Part shown: positions 28,527-36,419 of the stretch, one piece after another
Numbering within the stretch: the stretch's first letter is position 1
Layout: every line of letters starts with the position of its first letter
Origin: an uncultured Pseudomonadota bacterium
Lineage (GTDB): Bacteria; Myxococcota_A; UBA796; SXON01
Length of the DNA: 42,391 nucleotides
Assembly: GCA_903921785.1 (NCBI GenBank)
Contig: CAIXRH010000122.1
Coordinates: forward strand, 1 to 42,391
Direction of reading: 5' to 3'
Translations under genes and position numbers: made by a program
Notes under the pieces: model-generated
Told to the model about the DNA's origin: nothing
Database searches by the model: none
Seen by the model: only the letters and a program-made list of their open reading frames with translations

Positions 28527-30845
28527 TCAGAGCCCCTGGCCGAGCACCAGGTAGGCGCTCCCGGCCTTGCTCCCCACGCCGTAGTCTTCGTAGGGCGCAC
28601 CCACGAGCACGTCGCCCTTTCCGTCGCCGTTGGTGTCGCCCACGGAGGCGAGGCTGTTGCCGGCGTAGTCGCTGTCGCGCTCACCGGTGAGCTTCGCGTC
28701 GGCGGCCGTGAGGCTGGTGAACGAGGCGAGCGGGCCGTACATCAGGTAGGCGGCGCCGGCGCTGGTGCCGCCGGTGTCTTCGAGCACGGCGCCGATGAGC
28801 ACGTCGTCGTCGCCGTCGCCGTCCATGTCGCCGGCGTTGGCGAGGGCCCAGCCGGCGCCGTCGTCGCCGCCTTCGCCGGCCACCTTGGCGTCGGCGGCGC
28901 TCAGGTCGAGCGTGCCGGCGGCATGGGTGCCCCCGCGCACCACGTAGGCCGCGCCGGCGTCGGCCGCGCCGTAGTCGTGGTAGGGCGCGCCCACCAGGAC
29001 GTCGGTGTAGCCGTCCCCGTTCTCGTCGCCGCCGCCGGCCACGGCGTAGCCGGCCTGGTCGCTGGCGTTCTCGCCGACGAGGGTGAGGTCGGCGGCGCCG
29101 AGGTCCACGTCGCCCGAGAAGGGGCCGTACAGCACATAGGCCGCGCCGGCGCCCGCGCCCCCGCCCGCGTCGCCGACGGCGCCGATGGCCACGTCGTCCC
29201 ACCCGTCGCCGTCCACGTCGCCGAGCATGGCCACGCTGGTGCCCGCCTGGTCGGACGCGGACTCGCCGATGAAGGTGGTGGTGGCGGCCGAGAGGTCCAC
29301 CGTGCCGCCGGCGCCGTGGCTGACGAGCCAGGCGACGCCCGAGAGGGAGCCGCCGTCGTCCGCCCAGGGGCCGCCGATCAGCAGGTCGTCCGCGCCATCT
29401 CCGGTCGCGTCGCCGCCGCCGGCCACGACCCAGCCGGCGTAGTCGCCCGCGTCTTCGCCGATGAGGGTGAGGAGCGCCGCGCTCGCGACGCCTGCGCTGC
29501 CGCGGGTGGCGCCGTCCACCACGTAAGCCGCGCCGGCATCGGTGCCGCCGCTGTCATTGCCCCAGGCGCCCACCGCGAGGTCGGGGACGCCGTCGCCGTT
29601 CCAGTCGCCCACCCCCGCGAGGCCGTAGCCGAACCCATCCCCCGCTGCGGCACCTTCCACCTCGAGGAGCGCCACCGCGCCGATGCCGGTGACGCCACTC
29701 GTGGGCCCGGGGACCGCGTAGACCGCGCCGGCGCCGCTGCCCGACGCGTCCGCCCCGAAGGCGCTCACCAGCAGGTCGGCGAGGCCGTCACCGTCGAGGT
29801 CGCCCACGCCGGAGACCGCGCCGCCGACGTAATCGCTGGAGTTGTCGCCGCGGAGCTGGGCGTTGGCGGTGGAGAGGTCGGAGGTGCCGCCGAGGCCGCA
29901 GCCGTTGCTGGTGCCGTCGCAGTCATTGTCGAGGCCGTCGTGGCAGACCTCGGTCTCGGCGGGGCTCACGGCCGGGTCGGTGTCCAGGCAGTCGTCGGCG
30001 TTGGGGACGTAGCCGGAGGGCGCGGCGCAGGCGGAGGTCTCCACCGCCTCGTCTCCGTACCCGTCCCCGTCGGCGTCGCCCCAGAAGGGCGATTGGACGC
30101 CTTCATCCACGACGAGGTTGCAGTCGTTGTCCAGGCCGTCGCAGACCTCGGGGTTGCCGGGCCAGCGGGCGGCAGTGGTGTCGTCGCAATCGTCGGTGTT
30201 CGCCACGTAGCCGGACGGCGCAGCGCACGCCTGGGTCTCCACGGCGGCGTCGCCGAAGCTGTCGCCGTCGGCGTCGGCCCAGAAGGGGGTGGTGACACCC
30301 TCGTCCACCACGCCGTCGCAGTCGTCGTCCACCGCGTTGCACGCTTCATCCATCGCGGGGTTCACGGCGGCGTTTCCGTCGTCACAGTCGGCGCCGCCGA
30401 GCCCGGCGTTCTCGTAACCGTCGCCGTCCGCGTCCCGCTCCACGACGGAGAAGTGGATCGTGGCGGTGGTGGTGAGCGCCTCGGGGTCCGTCGCGGTGAC
30501 CGACAGCGTATAATCCCCGAGGGGCAGCGGATCCAGCGTGAAGTCCGCCAGTCCGTCGAGCCCCGGGGCGGAAGGCAGGTCGGACGCACCGGAAACCGGC
30601 CCATCCCAGGCGAGGGCCACCAGCTCCAGGCTCGACCCGTCGTAGTCGCCCGCGAGAATCTCCACGCGAACCGGGTCGGTGGGATCGAAGAGGTCGCCCT
30701 CGGCGGGATCCAGGAACCCGATCTCGGGCGCCCGCGGCTCCGTGACGATGTCCGCCGGTTTTACCGGCGCGCCGCCGAGCCACACCCCGCCGTCGACGGA
30801 CTCGCCGAAGTTGTCGGAGCAGGCGACGAGCCAGAGGAGCAGCAC
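28527..30845 (-). CDS. Lipoprotein with MopE repeats and seven FG-GAP repeats
   Basis: A 772-aa surface lipoprotein. GTG 30845 gives VLLLWLVAC with Cys9; in-frame ATGs further upstream lie in the intergenic repeat and add an Arg/Pro-rich sequence with no signal. After an Ig-like region (about 40-160) there are three MopE-type units (for example DADGDGYGDEAVET, CNAVDDDCDGVVDEG), then seven FG-GAP repeats. Each repeat has the form GxxxxDxAGxxxAxxGDxDGDGxxDxLxGA ending in AGAAYxxxG. Seven repeats is the number that closes an integrin-alpha-type propeller. Calcium binding is expected from the DxDGDG loops. Biological role unknown. It shares its layout with the 579-aa protein at 2687-4426. Confidence 0.85.
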   Translation of the reverse strand: MLLLWLVACSDNFGESVDGGVWLGGAPVKPADIVTEPRAPEIGFLDPAEGDLFDPTDPVRVEILAGDYDGSSLELVALAWDGPVSGASDLPSAPGLDGLADFTLDPLPLGDYTLSVTATDPEALTTTATIHFSVVERDADGDGYENAGLGGADCDDGNAAVNPAMDEACNAVDDDCDGVVDEGVTTPFWADADGDSFGDAAVETQACAAPSGYVANTDDCDDTTAARWPGNPEVCDGLDNDCNLVVDEGVQSPFWGDADGDGYGDEAVETSACAAPSGYVPNADDCLDTDPAVSPAETEVCHDGLDNDCDGTSNGCGLGGTSDLSTANAQLRGDNSSDYVGGAVSGVGDLDGDGLADLLVSAFGADASGSGAGAVYAVPGPTSGVTGIGAVALLEVEGAAAGDGFGYGLAGVGDWNGDGVPDLAVGAWGNDSGGTDAGAAYVVDGATRGSAGVASAALLTLIGEDAGDYAGWVVAGGGDATGDGADDLLIGGPWADDGGSLSGVAWLVSHGAGGTVDLSAATTTFIGESASDQAGTSVAMLGDVDGDGWDDVAIGAVGDAGGGAGAGAAYVLYGPFSGDVDLGAADLTLVGENASDQAGYAVAGGGDENGDGYTDVLVGAPYHDYGAADAGAAYVVRGGTHAAGTLDLSAADAKVAGEGGDDGAGWALANAGDMDGDGDDDVLIGAVLEDTGGTSAGAAYLMYGPLASFTSLTAADAKLTGERDSDYAGNSLASVGDTNGDGKGDVLVGAPYEDYGVGSKAGSAYLVLGQGL

Positions 30846-30886
30846 GGGGCGAGTGTAGCGCGGATCAGGCGAAGGCGCCGATCGGC

Positions 30887-30967
30887 GGGGGGGTTGGTTG
30901 TCCCCCCTCCCAGCCCTCCTCCAGCCTCGCGAGCCCAAAGTGGGCCAGCCAGGACAAACGTCGGCGC
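30887..30967 (+). repeat. Dispersed intergenic repeat, copy D (core inverted)
   Basis: G-tract, CCCCCCTCCCAGCCCTCC, core, then GCCAGGACA and GTCGGCGC. The outer blocks match copy B in order and direction. The core at 30927-30946 (TCGCGAGCCCAAAGTGGGCC), however, is the reverse complement of the core form seen in copies B and C. It lies between two minus-strand genes. Confidence 0.7.
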
Positions 30968-30977
30968 GGGCCGTCGA

Positions 30978-31304
30978 TCAGGCTCCGCGGTTGGGACGCG
31001 GGTCGCCCCGTTGCCGCCGCGCCTTGAGGTTCGCGCCGCAATGCGGACAGAAGTCGATGACGATTCCCCCGCCGCCCGCGCTCGAGGCCAAGGGAATCCG
31101 CCAGGCTCGGGCGCGAGAGGACCACTCGTACCGGACGTCCGCCCAACAGGCCCAGGTGTGGTCGTCGAAGCGCTCACAGCACGGGGTGTACCGGCTGGGC
31201 ACCTGTCGCGTGCCTTCGGGACAGGGCGTTCCGTCCAGGTGGGCGGGCGCGGGGCTCGGGGTGCCGATCGGTCGCATCGGGGCGGATAACCCGCCCCGGT
31301 CCAT
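30978..31304 (-). CDS. Small Cys-rich zinc-ribbon-like protein, third gene of rtcBA operon
   Basis: A 108-aa soluble protein. Cysteines at 28, 42, 43, 53, 86 and 89 include an ending CPHCG that looks like half of a zinc ribbon, paired with the CC at 42-43. A pattern of CC-x9-C, RYEW-x6-W, a Gly-rich strand and FCPHCGANL is reminiscent of the DUF6980-type small proteins, but I am not certain of that family. A basic tail (KARRQRGDPRPNRGA) could bind nucleic acid. It begins 7 bp after the rtcA stop on the same strand, so it should be expressed with rtcB and rtcA. A start at Met10 is also possible. Confidence 0.65.
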   Translation of the reverse strand: MDRGGLSAPMRPIGTPSPAPAHLDGTPCPEGTRQVPSRYTPCCERFDDHTWACWADVRYEWSSRARAWRIPLASSAGGGGIVIDFCPHCGANLKARRQRGDPRPNRGA

Positions 31305-31311
31305 CCCAAGA

Positions 31312-32295
31312 TCAACCGCCGCGAACCTCCACCACCGACGTCCCGTCCACCCGGAGACGGCCGGGGAGGAACCGGTCGATCACCGCGACGTTGGTCCGGG
31401 CGTGCAGCGAGAGCGGTCCCGTGCGGATCGCGCCGCCGAAGAGGGCCAGCGGGATGAGGAGCTGGTCGGCGAGGTGCTCGCTCACCGGCACATCCAGCGC
31501 CTTCCACGCCGTGAACGCCGCGAGCGCCACCTCGGCGAGGTCCTCGTTGCGGCGCTTCTCCCCGAACGCGGTGAAGACCTCCACGCCGCGGGCGAACTCC
31601 GCCTCGATCCACGCCACGAAACCGGGACCGATGGGCTCCGGCACCTGGTGGAAGTGGAGCTGCTCCCGCTCCAACCCGAGGGCATGCTTGAGCGCGCCGA
31701 GCGTGCCGTGGCCGATCCGGTGCGCGAGCCCGGAGATGGCGACGTGGGCGTGCACGGCGGTGAGCGGGCCGCGCTCCAGGAGGCGAACGGGGCTTCGATC
31801 GGGCGTGATCCGCCCCTCAAGCACACCGCCACCCGCCGGGTAGAAGCCCCAGCGGTGGAGCACGGGTTCCAGCCCGACGTGCGGTGAGAACGTACGCTGA
31901 AGGAAGGGAAATGGCGGGCTGGCGCTGTTGTGGGTGCCGCCCTCCACGGTCACCGTGGAGGGGCCATCCGCGACGAGGAGCGCCGGCAGCACGGTCTGGA
32001 GCACCAGCGACGTGCTCCCGGCCGAACCGATGGCGAAGCGGTAGTCGCCCGCCCGGGGCGCGCCGGGCACGAACACCACCCGCCCCGAGCCGAGCTCCGC
32101 CCCTTCCACCCGCGCGGACGACACCTCGGCCGCCGCCCGCACCCCGGTGAGGTGCTGGCGGAGCAAGCCGGGCTTTCCGCGCCCCGCCCGGATTCGGGTG
32201 AGGGTCACCGGCTGCCCGGTGACCATGGAGAGCGCCAGCGAGGTGCGCAGCACCTGGCCCCCGCCTTCGCCCATGGATCCGTCGATCTCGATCAT
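31312..32295 (-). CDS. rtcA: RNA 3'-terminal phosphate cyclase RtcA
   Basis: ATP-dependent enzyme that turns RNA 3'-phosphate ends into 2',3'-cyclic phosphates and can adenylate 5'-phosphates. The 327-aa protein starts with the family signature MIEIDGSMGEGGGQVLRTSL. It also has RAGRGKPGLLRQH, GSAGSTSLVLQTVLPAL, GGTHNSASPPF, EHLADQLLIPLAL and HARTNVAVIDRFL. His298 in that last segment lies 29 residues from the C-terminus, exactly as catalytic His309 does in the 338-aa E. coli protein. The gene begins 4 bp after the rtcB stop, so translation is probably coupled. Expected to be under the sigma-54 promoter upstream of rtcB. Confidence 0.97.
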   Translation of the reverse strand: MIEIDGSMGEGGGQVLRTSLALSMVTGQPVTLTRIRAGRGKPGLLRQHLTGVRAAAEVSSARVEGAELGSGRVVFVPGAPRAGDYRFAIGSAGSTSLVLQTVLPALLVADGPSTVTVEGGTHNSASPPFPFLQRTFSPHVGLEPVLHRWGFYPAGGGVLEGRITPDRSPVRLLERGPLTAVHAHVAISGLAHRIGHGTLGALKHALGLEREQLHFHQVPEPIGPGFVAWIEAEFARGVEVFTAFGEKRRNEDLAEVALAAFTAWKALDVPVSEHLADQLLIPLALFGGAIRTGPLSLHARTNVAVIDRFLPGRLRVDGTSVVEVRGG

Positions 32296-32299
32296 GACC

Positions 32300-33511
32300 T
32301 CACCCCTTCACACAGACGACCTGACGCAGGGTGTGCACGATGTCGACGAGGTCGGCCTGCGCCGCCATGACCGCGTCGATGGACTTGTACGCCATGGGGA
32401 TCTCGTCGATCACGTCGGCGTCCTTGCGGCACTCCACGCCCTCCGTGGCCCGGATCTGGTCCTCCACGGTGTAGCGCTTCTTCGCCGCCGTCCGCGACAT
32501 CACCCGCCCGGCGCCGTGGCTGCACGAACAGAACGACTCGGGGTTGCCCTTGCCCGCCACGATGAACGACTTCGCGCCCATCGAGCCGGGGATGATCCCC
32601 AGGTCGCCCACCCGCGCCCGCACCGCCCCCTTCCGGGTGACCCACACGTTCGCGCCGAAGTGGTGCTCCCGCTCGACATAGTTGTGGTGGCAGTTGACCG
32701 CCGTCTCCCCGAGGGTGAACGGCGGCAGCTCCGACGCGAGCGCCCGGACGACCGCGGCCATCATCAGCTCCCGGTTGGTGCGGGCGTAGGCCTGCGCCCA
32801 GCCCACCGCCTCCACGTAGTCGTTGAAGTGCTCGGTGCCCTCGGCGAAGTACGCGAGGTCCCGGTCGGGGAGGGTGATGAAGAACCGGGCCATCTCCTTC
32901 TGCGCCAGCTCGATGAAGTAGCTGCCGAAGCGGTTGCCCACCCCGCGGGAGCCGGAGTGGAGCATGATCCACACGTTGTCCGCCTCGTCGAGGCAGAGCT
33001 CGATGAAGTGGTTGCCGGTGCCGAGCGTGCCGAGGTGGTTCACGTCGTTGCCCTTGCCGAGCTTCGGATGCTTCTCGAGGATCGCCGCGTACGGGGCAGC
33101 GAGGCCGGCGGCCCAGCGCTCACCGGTGGCGACCGGCACATCGTGCCACGCGCCCCGGTCGCCCTTGCCGCCGTTGTGGGTGCGGCCGTGGGGGACCGCC
33201 ACCTCGATGGCCGTGCGGACCGCGAGCAGCGAGTCGGGCAGGTCGTTGGCGGTGAGCGAGGTCTGCACGGCCATCATGCCGCAGCCGATGTCCACGCCGA
33301 CGGCGGCGGGGATGATCGCCTTGTGGGTGGGCACGACGGAGCCGACGGTGGCGCCGATGCCCATGTGCACGTCGGGCATCACCGCCACGTGCGAGTGGAT
33401 GAACGGCAGCCCCGCGAGGTTGCGGAGCTGCTCGGCGGCGCGGTCCTCCAGGGGGACGCCGTCGATCCAGGCCTTGATGAGCCCCTTGGGGGCGGGAACG
33501 TGGGTGTACAT
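32300..33511 (-). CDS. rtcB: RNA-splicing ligase RtcB
   Basis: GTP- and Mn-dependent RNA ligase joining 2',3'-cyclic-phosphate or 3'-phosphate ends to 5'-OH ends. The 403-aa protein is close to the E. coli length (408). Key residues are Asp74 and Cys77 in VGVDIGCGM, His168 in GTGNHFIE, His185 in HSGSRGVGN, the NCHHNYVERE segment, and the guanylylated His332 in CSHGAGRVMSR. I choose ATG 33511 (MYTHVPAPKG) because GGAGG at 33517-33521 precedes it and RtcB proteins start there. The frame remains open to 33610 but that part covers the promoter. First gene of an rtcB-rtcA-small protein operon. Confidence 0.97.
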   Translation of the reverse strand: MYTHVPAPKGLIKAWIDGVPLEDRAAEQLRNLAGLPFIHSHVAVMPDVHMGIGATVGSVVPTHKAIIPAAVGVDIGCGMMAVQTSLTANDLPDSLLAVRTAIEVAVPHGRTHNGGKGDRGAWHDVPVATGERWAAGLAAPYAAILEKHPKLGKGNDVNHLGTLGTGNHFIELCLDEADNVWIMLHSGSRGVGNRFGSYFIELAQKEMARFFITLPDRDLAYFAEGTEHFNDYVEAVGWAQAYARTNRELMMAAVVRALASELPPFTLGETAVNCHHNYVEREHHFGANVWVTRKGAVRARVGDLGIIPGSMGAKSFIVAGKGNPESFCSCSHGAGRVMSRTAAKKRYTVEDQIRATEGVECRKDADVIDEIPMAYKSIDAVMAAQADLVDIVHTLRQVVCVKG

Positions 33512-33516
33512 GGGAA

Positions 33517-33521
33517 CCTCC
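33517..33521 (-). promoter_or_regulatory. Ribosome-binding site of rtcB
   Basis: GGAGG on the minus strand five bases before ATG 33511. It fixes the rtcB start and lies inside the very short leader predicted from the sigma-54 promoter. Confidence 0.75.
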
Positions 33522-33533
33522 GCGGCGAGACAT

Positions 33534-33549
33534 TGCACGGGGCGTGCCA
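33534..33549 (-). promoter_or_regulatory. Sigma-54 promoter (-24/-12) of the rtcBA operon
   Basis: On the minus strand the sequence reads TGGCACGCCCCGTGCA. It matches the consensus TGGCACG-N4-TTGCA at every conserved base except G for the first T of the -12 box, with the required 10 bases between GG and GC. The predicted transcription start is near 33523, giving a leader of about a dozen bases before ATG 33511. RtcR, encoded divergently, is the sigma-54 activator known for this operon in E. coli. Confidence 0.85.
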
Positions 33550-33575
33550 CGGGGCGGTGAACGGGGGAAGGAGGA

Positions 33576-33612
33576 TTATCTCGATATGGACGGGCGGACC
33601 CGTATCGCATAA
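33576..33612. promoter_or_regulatory. Candidate RtcR activator site (interrupted dyad)
   Basis: Left arm TTAT-ct-CGATA-tgg-ACGGG at 33576-33594 and right arm CCCGTATCG-c-ATAA at 33599-33612 are reverse complements apart from small insertions. The centre lies about 70 bp upstream of the predicted rtcB transcription start, a fitting place for a sigma-54 enhancer. It also lies just before rtcR, so autoregulation is possible. Inference from position and symmetry. Confidence 0.55.
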
Positions 33613-33630
33613 GCGCGTTACATTATCTGA

Positions 33631-35193
33631 ATGGATAAGATCGTGCTCGGGCTCCTCGGCACCACGCTGGACACGCCGAGCGGCACGGTGCGGTGGACGC
33701 GGTGGCGGCCCACGGTGTCGCTCTTTCAGGCGGAGGACCTCTCCATCGCCCGGCTGGAGCTCCTCCACCCGCCGTCCCACGCCGCGCAGGCCGCGCTCCT
33801 CGTCGAGGACATCAGACGGCTCTCGCCCGGCACGGTAGTGAACCTCCACCCGCTCACGGTGGTGGACCCCTGGGACTTCGAGGAGGTCTTCGCGGCGCTC
33901 CACGACTTCGCCCGCGGCTACCCGTTCCTCCCGGAGGAGGAGGAGTACCTCGTCCACATCACCACGGGCTCCCACGTGGCGCAGATCTGCCTGTTCCTCC
34001 TCACCGAGTCCCGGCACTTCCCGGGGAAGCTCCTCCAGAGCTCGCCGCCGCGCGGCCTGGAGGTGACCAGCCCGGTGGTGATCGACCTCGACCTCGCCCG
34101 CTACGACCGCCTCGCCGCGCGCTTCGCCGCCGACCAGGCCACCGGGCAGGGGCTGCTCAAGTCGGGGATCGCCACCCGCAACGCGGCCTTCAACCACACG
34201 ATCGAGCAGATCGAGAAGGTGGCGGGGAGCACCCGGGCGCCGATCCTGCTCACGGGGCCCACCGGCGCCGGCAAGTCGCAGCTCGCCCGGCAGGTGGTGG
34301 CGCTGAAGCGGGCGCGGCACCTCGTGGCCGGACCGCTGGTGGAGGTCAACTGCGCCACGCTCCGCGGAGACACCGCGATGAGCACGCTCTTCGGCCACGC
34401 GCGCGGCGCCTTCACCGGCGCCGAGCGCCCCCGCCCGGGGCTCCTCCTCTCCGCCCACCGCGGCGCGCTCTTCCTCGATGAGATCGGCGAGCTCGGCCCG
34501 GACGAGCAGGCGATGCTGCTGCGCGCGCTGGAGGAGAAGCGGTTCTTGCCCCTCGGCAGCGATCAGGAGGTGGAGAGCGACTTTCAGCTCGTCGCCGGCA
34601 CCAACCGCGATCTGCGGGCCGCCGTCCGCGAGGGTCGCTTCCGAGAGGACCTCCTGGCGCGCATCGACCTCTGGACGTGGCGCCTACCGGGCCTCGCGGA
34701 GCGCCCGGAGGACGTGGAGCCGAACCTCGACTTCGAGCTGGAGAAGTGGCGCCGCGCCACCGGCACGCAGCTCCGCTTCAACCGAGAAGCCCGCGCCGCG
34801 TTCGTGGCCTTCGCCACCTCGCCGGAGGCCGTGTGGTCGGCCAACTTCCGCGACCTCAACGCCGCGATCACCCGGATGGCCACGCTGGCGCCCGGTGGCC
34901 GGATCGACCGGTCGACGGTGGACGACGAGATCGCACGCCTCCGCGCCCACTGGCACGGCGAGCCGGCGCGCTCCCGGGTGGAGACCCTCCTCGGGGCGCG
35001 GCCGATCGACCGGTTCGACGAGGCTCAGCTCGAAGCGGTGCTCGAGGTGTGCGCGCGGAGCAAGAGCCTCTCGGACGCAGGGCGGCAGCTCTTCGCGGTG
35101 TCGCGGCTGGAGAAGAGCTCCACCAACGACGCGGATCGGCTGAGGAAATACCTGGCGCGGTGGGGGCTGGACTGGGAGTTTGTGCGGGGGTGA
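33631..35193 (+). CDS. rtcR: RtcR, CARF-domain sigma-54 activator of rtcBA
   Basis: Transcription activator of 520 aa, very similar along its length to E. coli RtcR. The N-terminal CARF-type domain (about 1-180; TRWRPTVSLFQ, NPWDFEEV-like VDPWDFEEV, HITTGSHVAQIC) is thought to sense an RNA-derived ligand and to repress the AAA+ part until bound. The AAA+ domain has Walker A GPTGAGKS (209-216), GAFTGA (259-264) and FLDEIGELG. A C-terminal helix-turn-helix includes KSLSDAGRQLFAVSRLEK and NDADRLRKYLARWGL. It is divergent from rtcB across the promoter region. The intact GAFTGA and the near-consensus sigma-54 site next door support a working circuit. Confidence 0.97.
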   Translation: MDKIVLGLLGTTLDTPSGTVRWTRWRPTVSLFQAEDLSIARLELLHPPSHAAQAALLVEDIRRLSPGTVVNLHPLTVVDPWDFEEVFAALHDFARGYPFLPEEEEYLVHITTGSHVAQICLFLLTESRHFPGKLLQSSPPRGLEVTSPVVIDLDLARYDRLAARFAADQATGQGLLKSGIATRNAAFNHTIEQIEKVAGSTRAPILLTGPTGAGKSQLARQVVALKRARHLVAGPLVEVNCATLRGDTAMSTLFGHARGAFTGAERPRPGLLLSAHRGALFLDEIGELGPDEQAMLLRALEEKRFLPLGSDQEVESDFQLVAGTNRDLRAAVREGRFREDLLARIDLWTWRLPGLAERPEDVEPNLDFELEKWRRATGTQLRFNREARAAFVAFATSPEAVWSANFRDLNAAITRMATLAPGGRIDRSTVDDEIARLRAHWHGEPARSRVETLLGARPIDRFDEAQLEAVLEVCARSKSLSDAGRQLFAVSRLEKSSTNDADRLRKYLARWGLDWEFVRG

Positions 35194-35207
35194 GTCCCCC
35201 GGGGCCC

Positions 35208-35984
35208 CTACTGCCCCGCCGCCAGATCCGCGAACAGCCCGATCACCTGCTCGTGCAACCACGGGTTCGTGGCGAGCACCGTCGGCGCGCCGGGGCGGTG
35301 TTTCTGGCCGCTCAGCCGTGAGACGACGCCGCCGGCCTCCACCACGAGCACCTGCCCGGCGGCGGTGTCCCAGGGTTTGAGGCCGAACTCCCAGAAGACA
35401 TCCACCTGCCCGGCGGCGACCGTTGCAAGGTCCATGGCGGCGCTGCCGCTGCGGCGCATGCCCTGGGTGCAGCGGAGCACGCGCTCCACATAGGCCAGGT
35501 ACACGTGGGCGCTCTCGCGGCGGTCGTAGGGGAAACCGGTCACGCAGAGCGCGTCGTCGAGCGAGCGGAGCTCGCCCACCGCGAGGGGCTCGCCGTTGCG
35601 CCGGGCGCCGCCGCCGGCGGTGCCCACGTAGAGGTGGTCACGCACCGGGTCGTAGATCACCCCGACCACCGGGCTGTCGCCGTGCACCAGGGCGATGCTC
35701 ACGCAGTAGAACGGGTACCCGTGGACGAAGTTCGTGGTCCCATCGAGCGGATCGACCACCCAGCGAGTGCCCTCCTCCGCCCCGCCGCCCTCCTCCCCCT
35801 GCACGGGCAGCCCCGTGCCCGCGAGCGCCTCGCGGATGCAGCGTTCGCTGGCGAGGTCGATCTCGGTCACGAGGTCGATCGCGCCCTTGTGGCGGACCGT
35901 CGCCGGGCGCTGCCGCAGCAGCGCTCCCGCGGCCTTCGCCGCCTTGGACGCTTCGTCCGCCAGCCCGAGCAGCTCCCGCTTCAC
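35208..35984 (-). CDS. Inositol-monophosphatase-family protein (SuhB/CysQ-like)
   Basis: Mg-dependent, Li-sensitive-type phosphatase of 258 aa. Metal ligands are visible: Glu64-Glu65 in the GEE motif, motif [16 protein letters not shown] with Asp78 and Asp81, and motif B KPWDTAAG near residue 203. Likely substrates are inositol-1-phosphate or, for related family members, fructose bisphosphate or PAP; the sequence ([22 protein letters not shown]) is nearest to SuhB-type enzymes. Its ATG overlaps the dtd stop by 4 bp, so it is the second gene of a two-gene unit. It converges with rtcR, 14 bp apart. Confidence 0.92.
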   Translation of the reverse strand: MKRELLGLADEASKAAKAAGALLRQRPATVRHKGAIDLVTEIDLASERCIREALAGTGLPVQGEEGGGAEEGTRWVVDPLDGTTNFVHGYPFYCVSIALVHGDSPVVGVIYDPVRDHLYVGTAGGGARRNGEPLAVGELRSLDDALCVTGFPYDRRESAHVYLAYVERVLRCTQGMRRSGSAAMDLATVAAGQVDVFWEFGLKPWDTAAGQVLVVEAGGVVSRLSGQKHRPGAPTVLATNPWLHEQVIGLFADLAAGQ

Positions 35985-36415
35985 GCGCGCGCCGGGGAGT
36001 CGATCACCAGGGTGACCGGGCCGTCGTTGACCAGCGCCACCTTCATGTCCGCGCCGAAGCGGCCGCGCTCGGCGCGCAGCGCGTCCGCCAGCGCCTCGTA
36101 GAGCGGCTCCGCCAGCTCCGGGCGGGCGGCGCCGTTGAACGAGGGCCGGCGGCCCTTGGCGCAGTCGCCGTACAGGGTGAACTGGGAGACGACGAGCACC
36201 CGCCCGCCGGCCTCGCCCACGTCGAGGTTGAGCTTGCCCTCGGCGTCCGGAAAGATGCGTAGTCCGGAGAGCTTGGCGGCCATCCAGGTGACCTCAGCGA
36301 CGGTGTCCGTCGGGGCCACGCCCACGAGCACGAGCAGGCCAGGGCCGATCTCGCCGACCACCTCGCCCTCCACCCGCACGCTCGCGGCGCTCACCCGCTG
36401 CACCACCACCCGCAT
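35981..36415 (-). CDS. dtd: D-aminoacyl-tRNA deacylase
   Basis: Enzyme of 144 aa that frees D-amino acids (and mischarged glycine) from tRNA. The start [13 protein letters not shown], the catalytic SQFTLYGD at 77-84 and the [10 protein letters not shown] motif around Gly132-Pro133, which forms the cross-subunit chiral pocket, are all present. Length is usual. It begins 4 bp after the stop of the kinase-like membrane protein gene (36420) and overlaps the phosphatase gene at ATGA, so the three may form one transcript. Confidence 0.96.
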   Translation of the reverse strand: MRVVVQRVSAASVRVEGEVVGEIGPGLLVLVGVAPTDTVAEVTWMAAKLSGLRIFPDAEGKLNLDVGEAGGRVLVVSQFTLYGDCAKGRRPSFNGAARPELAEPLYEALADALRAERGRFGADMKVALVNDGPVTLVIDSPARA

Positions 36416-36419
36416 CGGC

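Noticed and set aside
28923-31289. Open plus-strand frame of about 790 codons opposite the seven-repeat FG-GAP gene
   Set aside because: It is an antisense shadow of repetitive Asp/Gly-rich coding and shows Val/Ala/Gly-rich repeats mirroring the real repeats.
33512-33610. N-terminal extension of rtcB to an upstream ATG at 33610
   Set aside because: It would translate the sigma-54 promoter and dyad, and the 403-aa form from 33511 fits the family length and has a GGAGG.
33631-35193. CARF domain as evidence of a type III CRISPR system
   Set aside because: No CRISPR array or cas gene is present; the protein matches RtcR over its full length and faces rtcBA.
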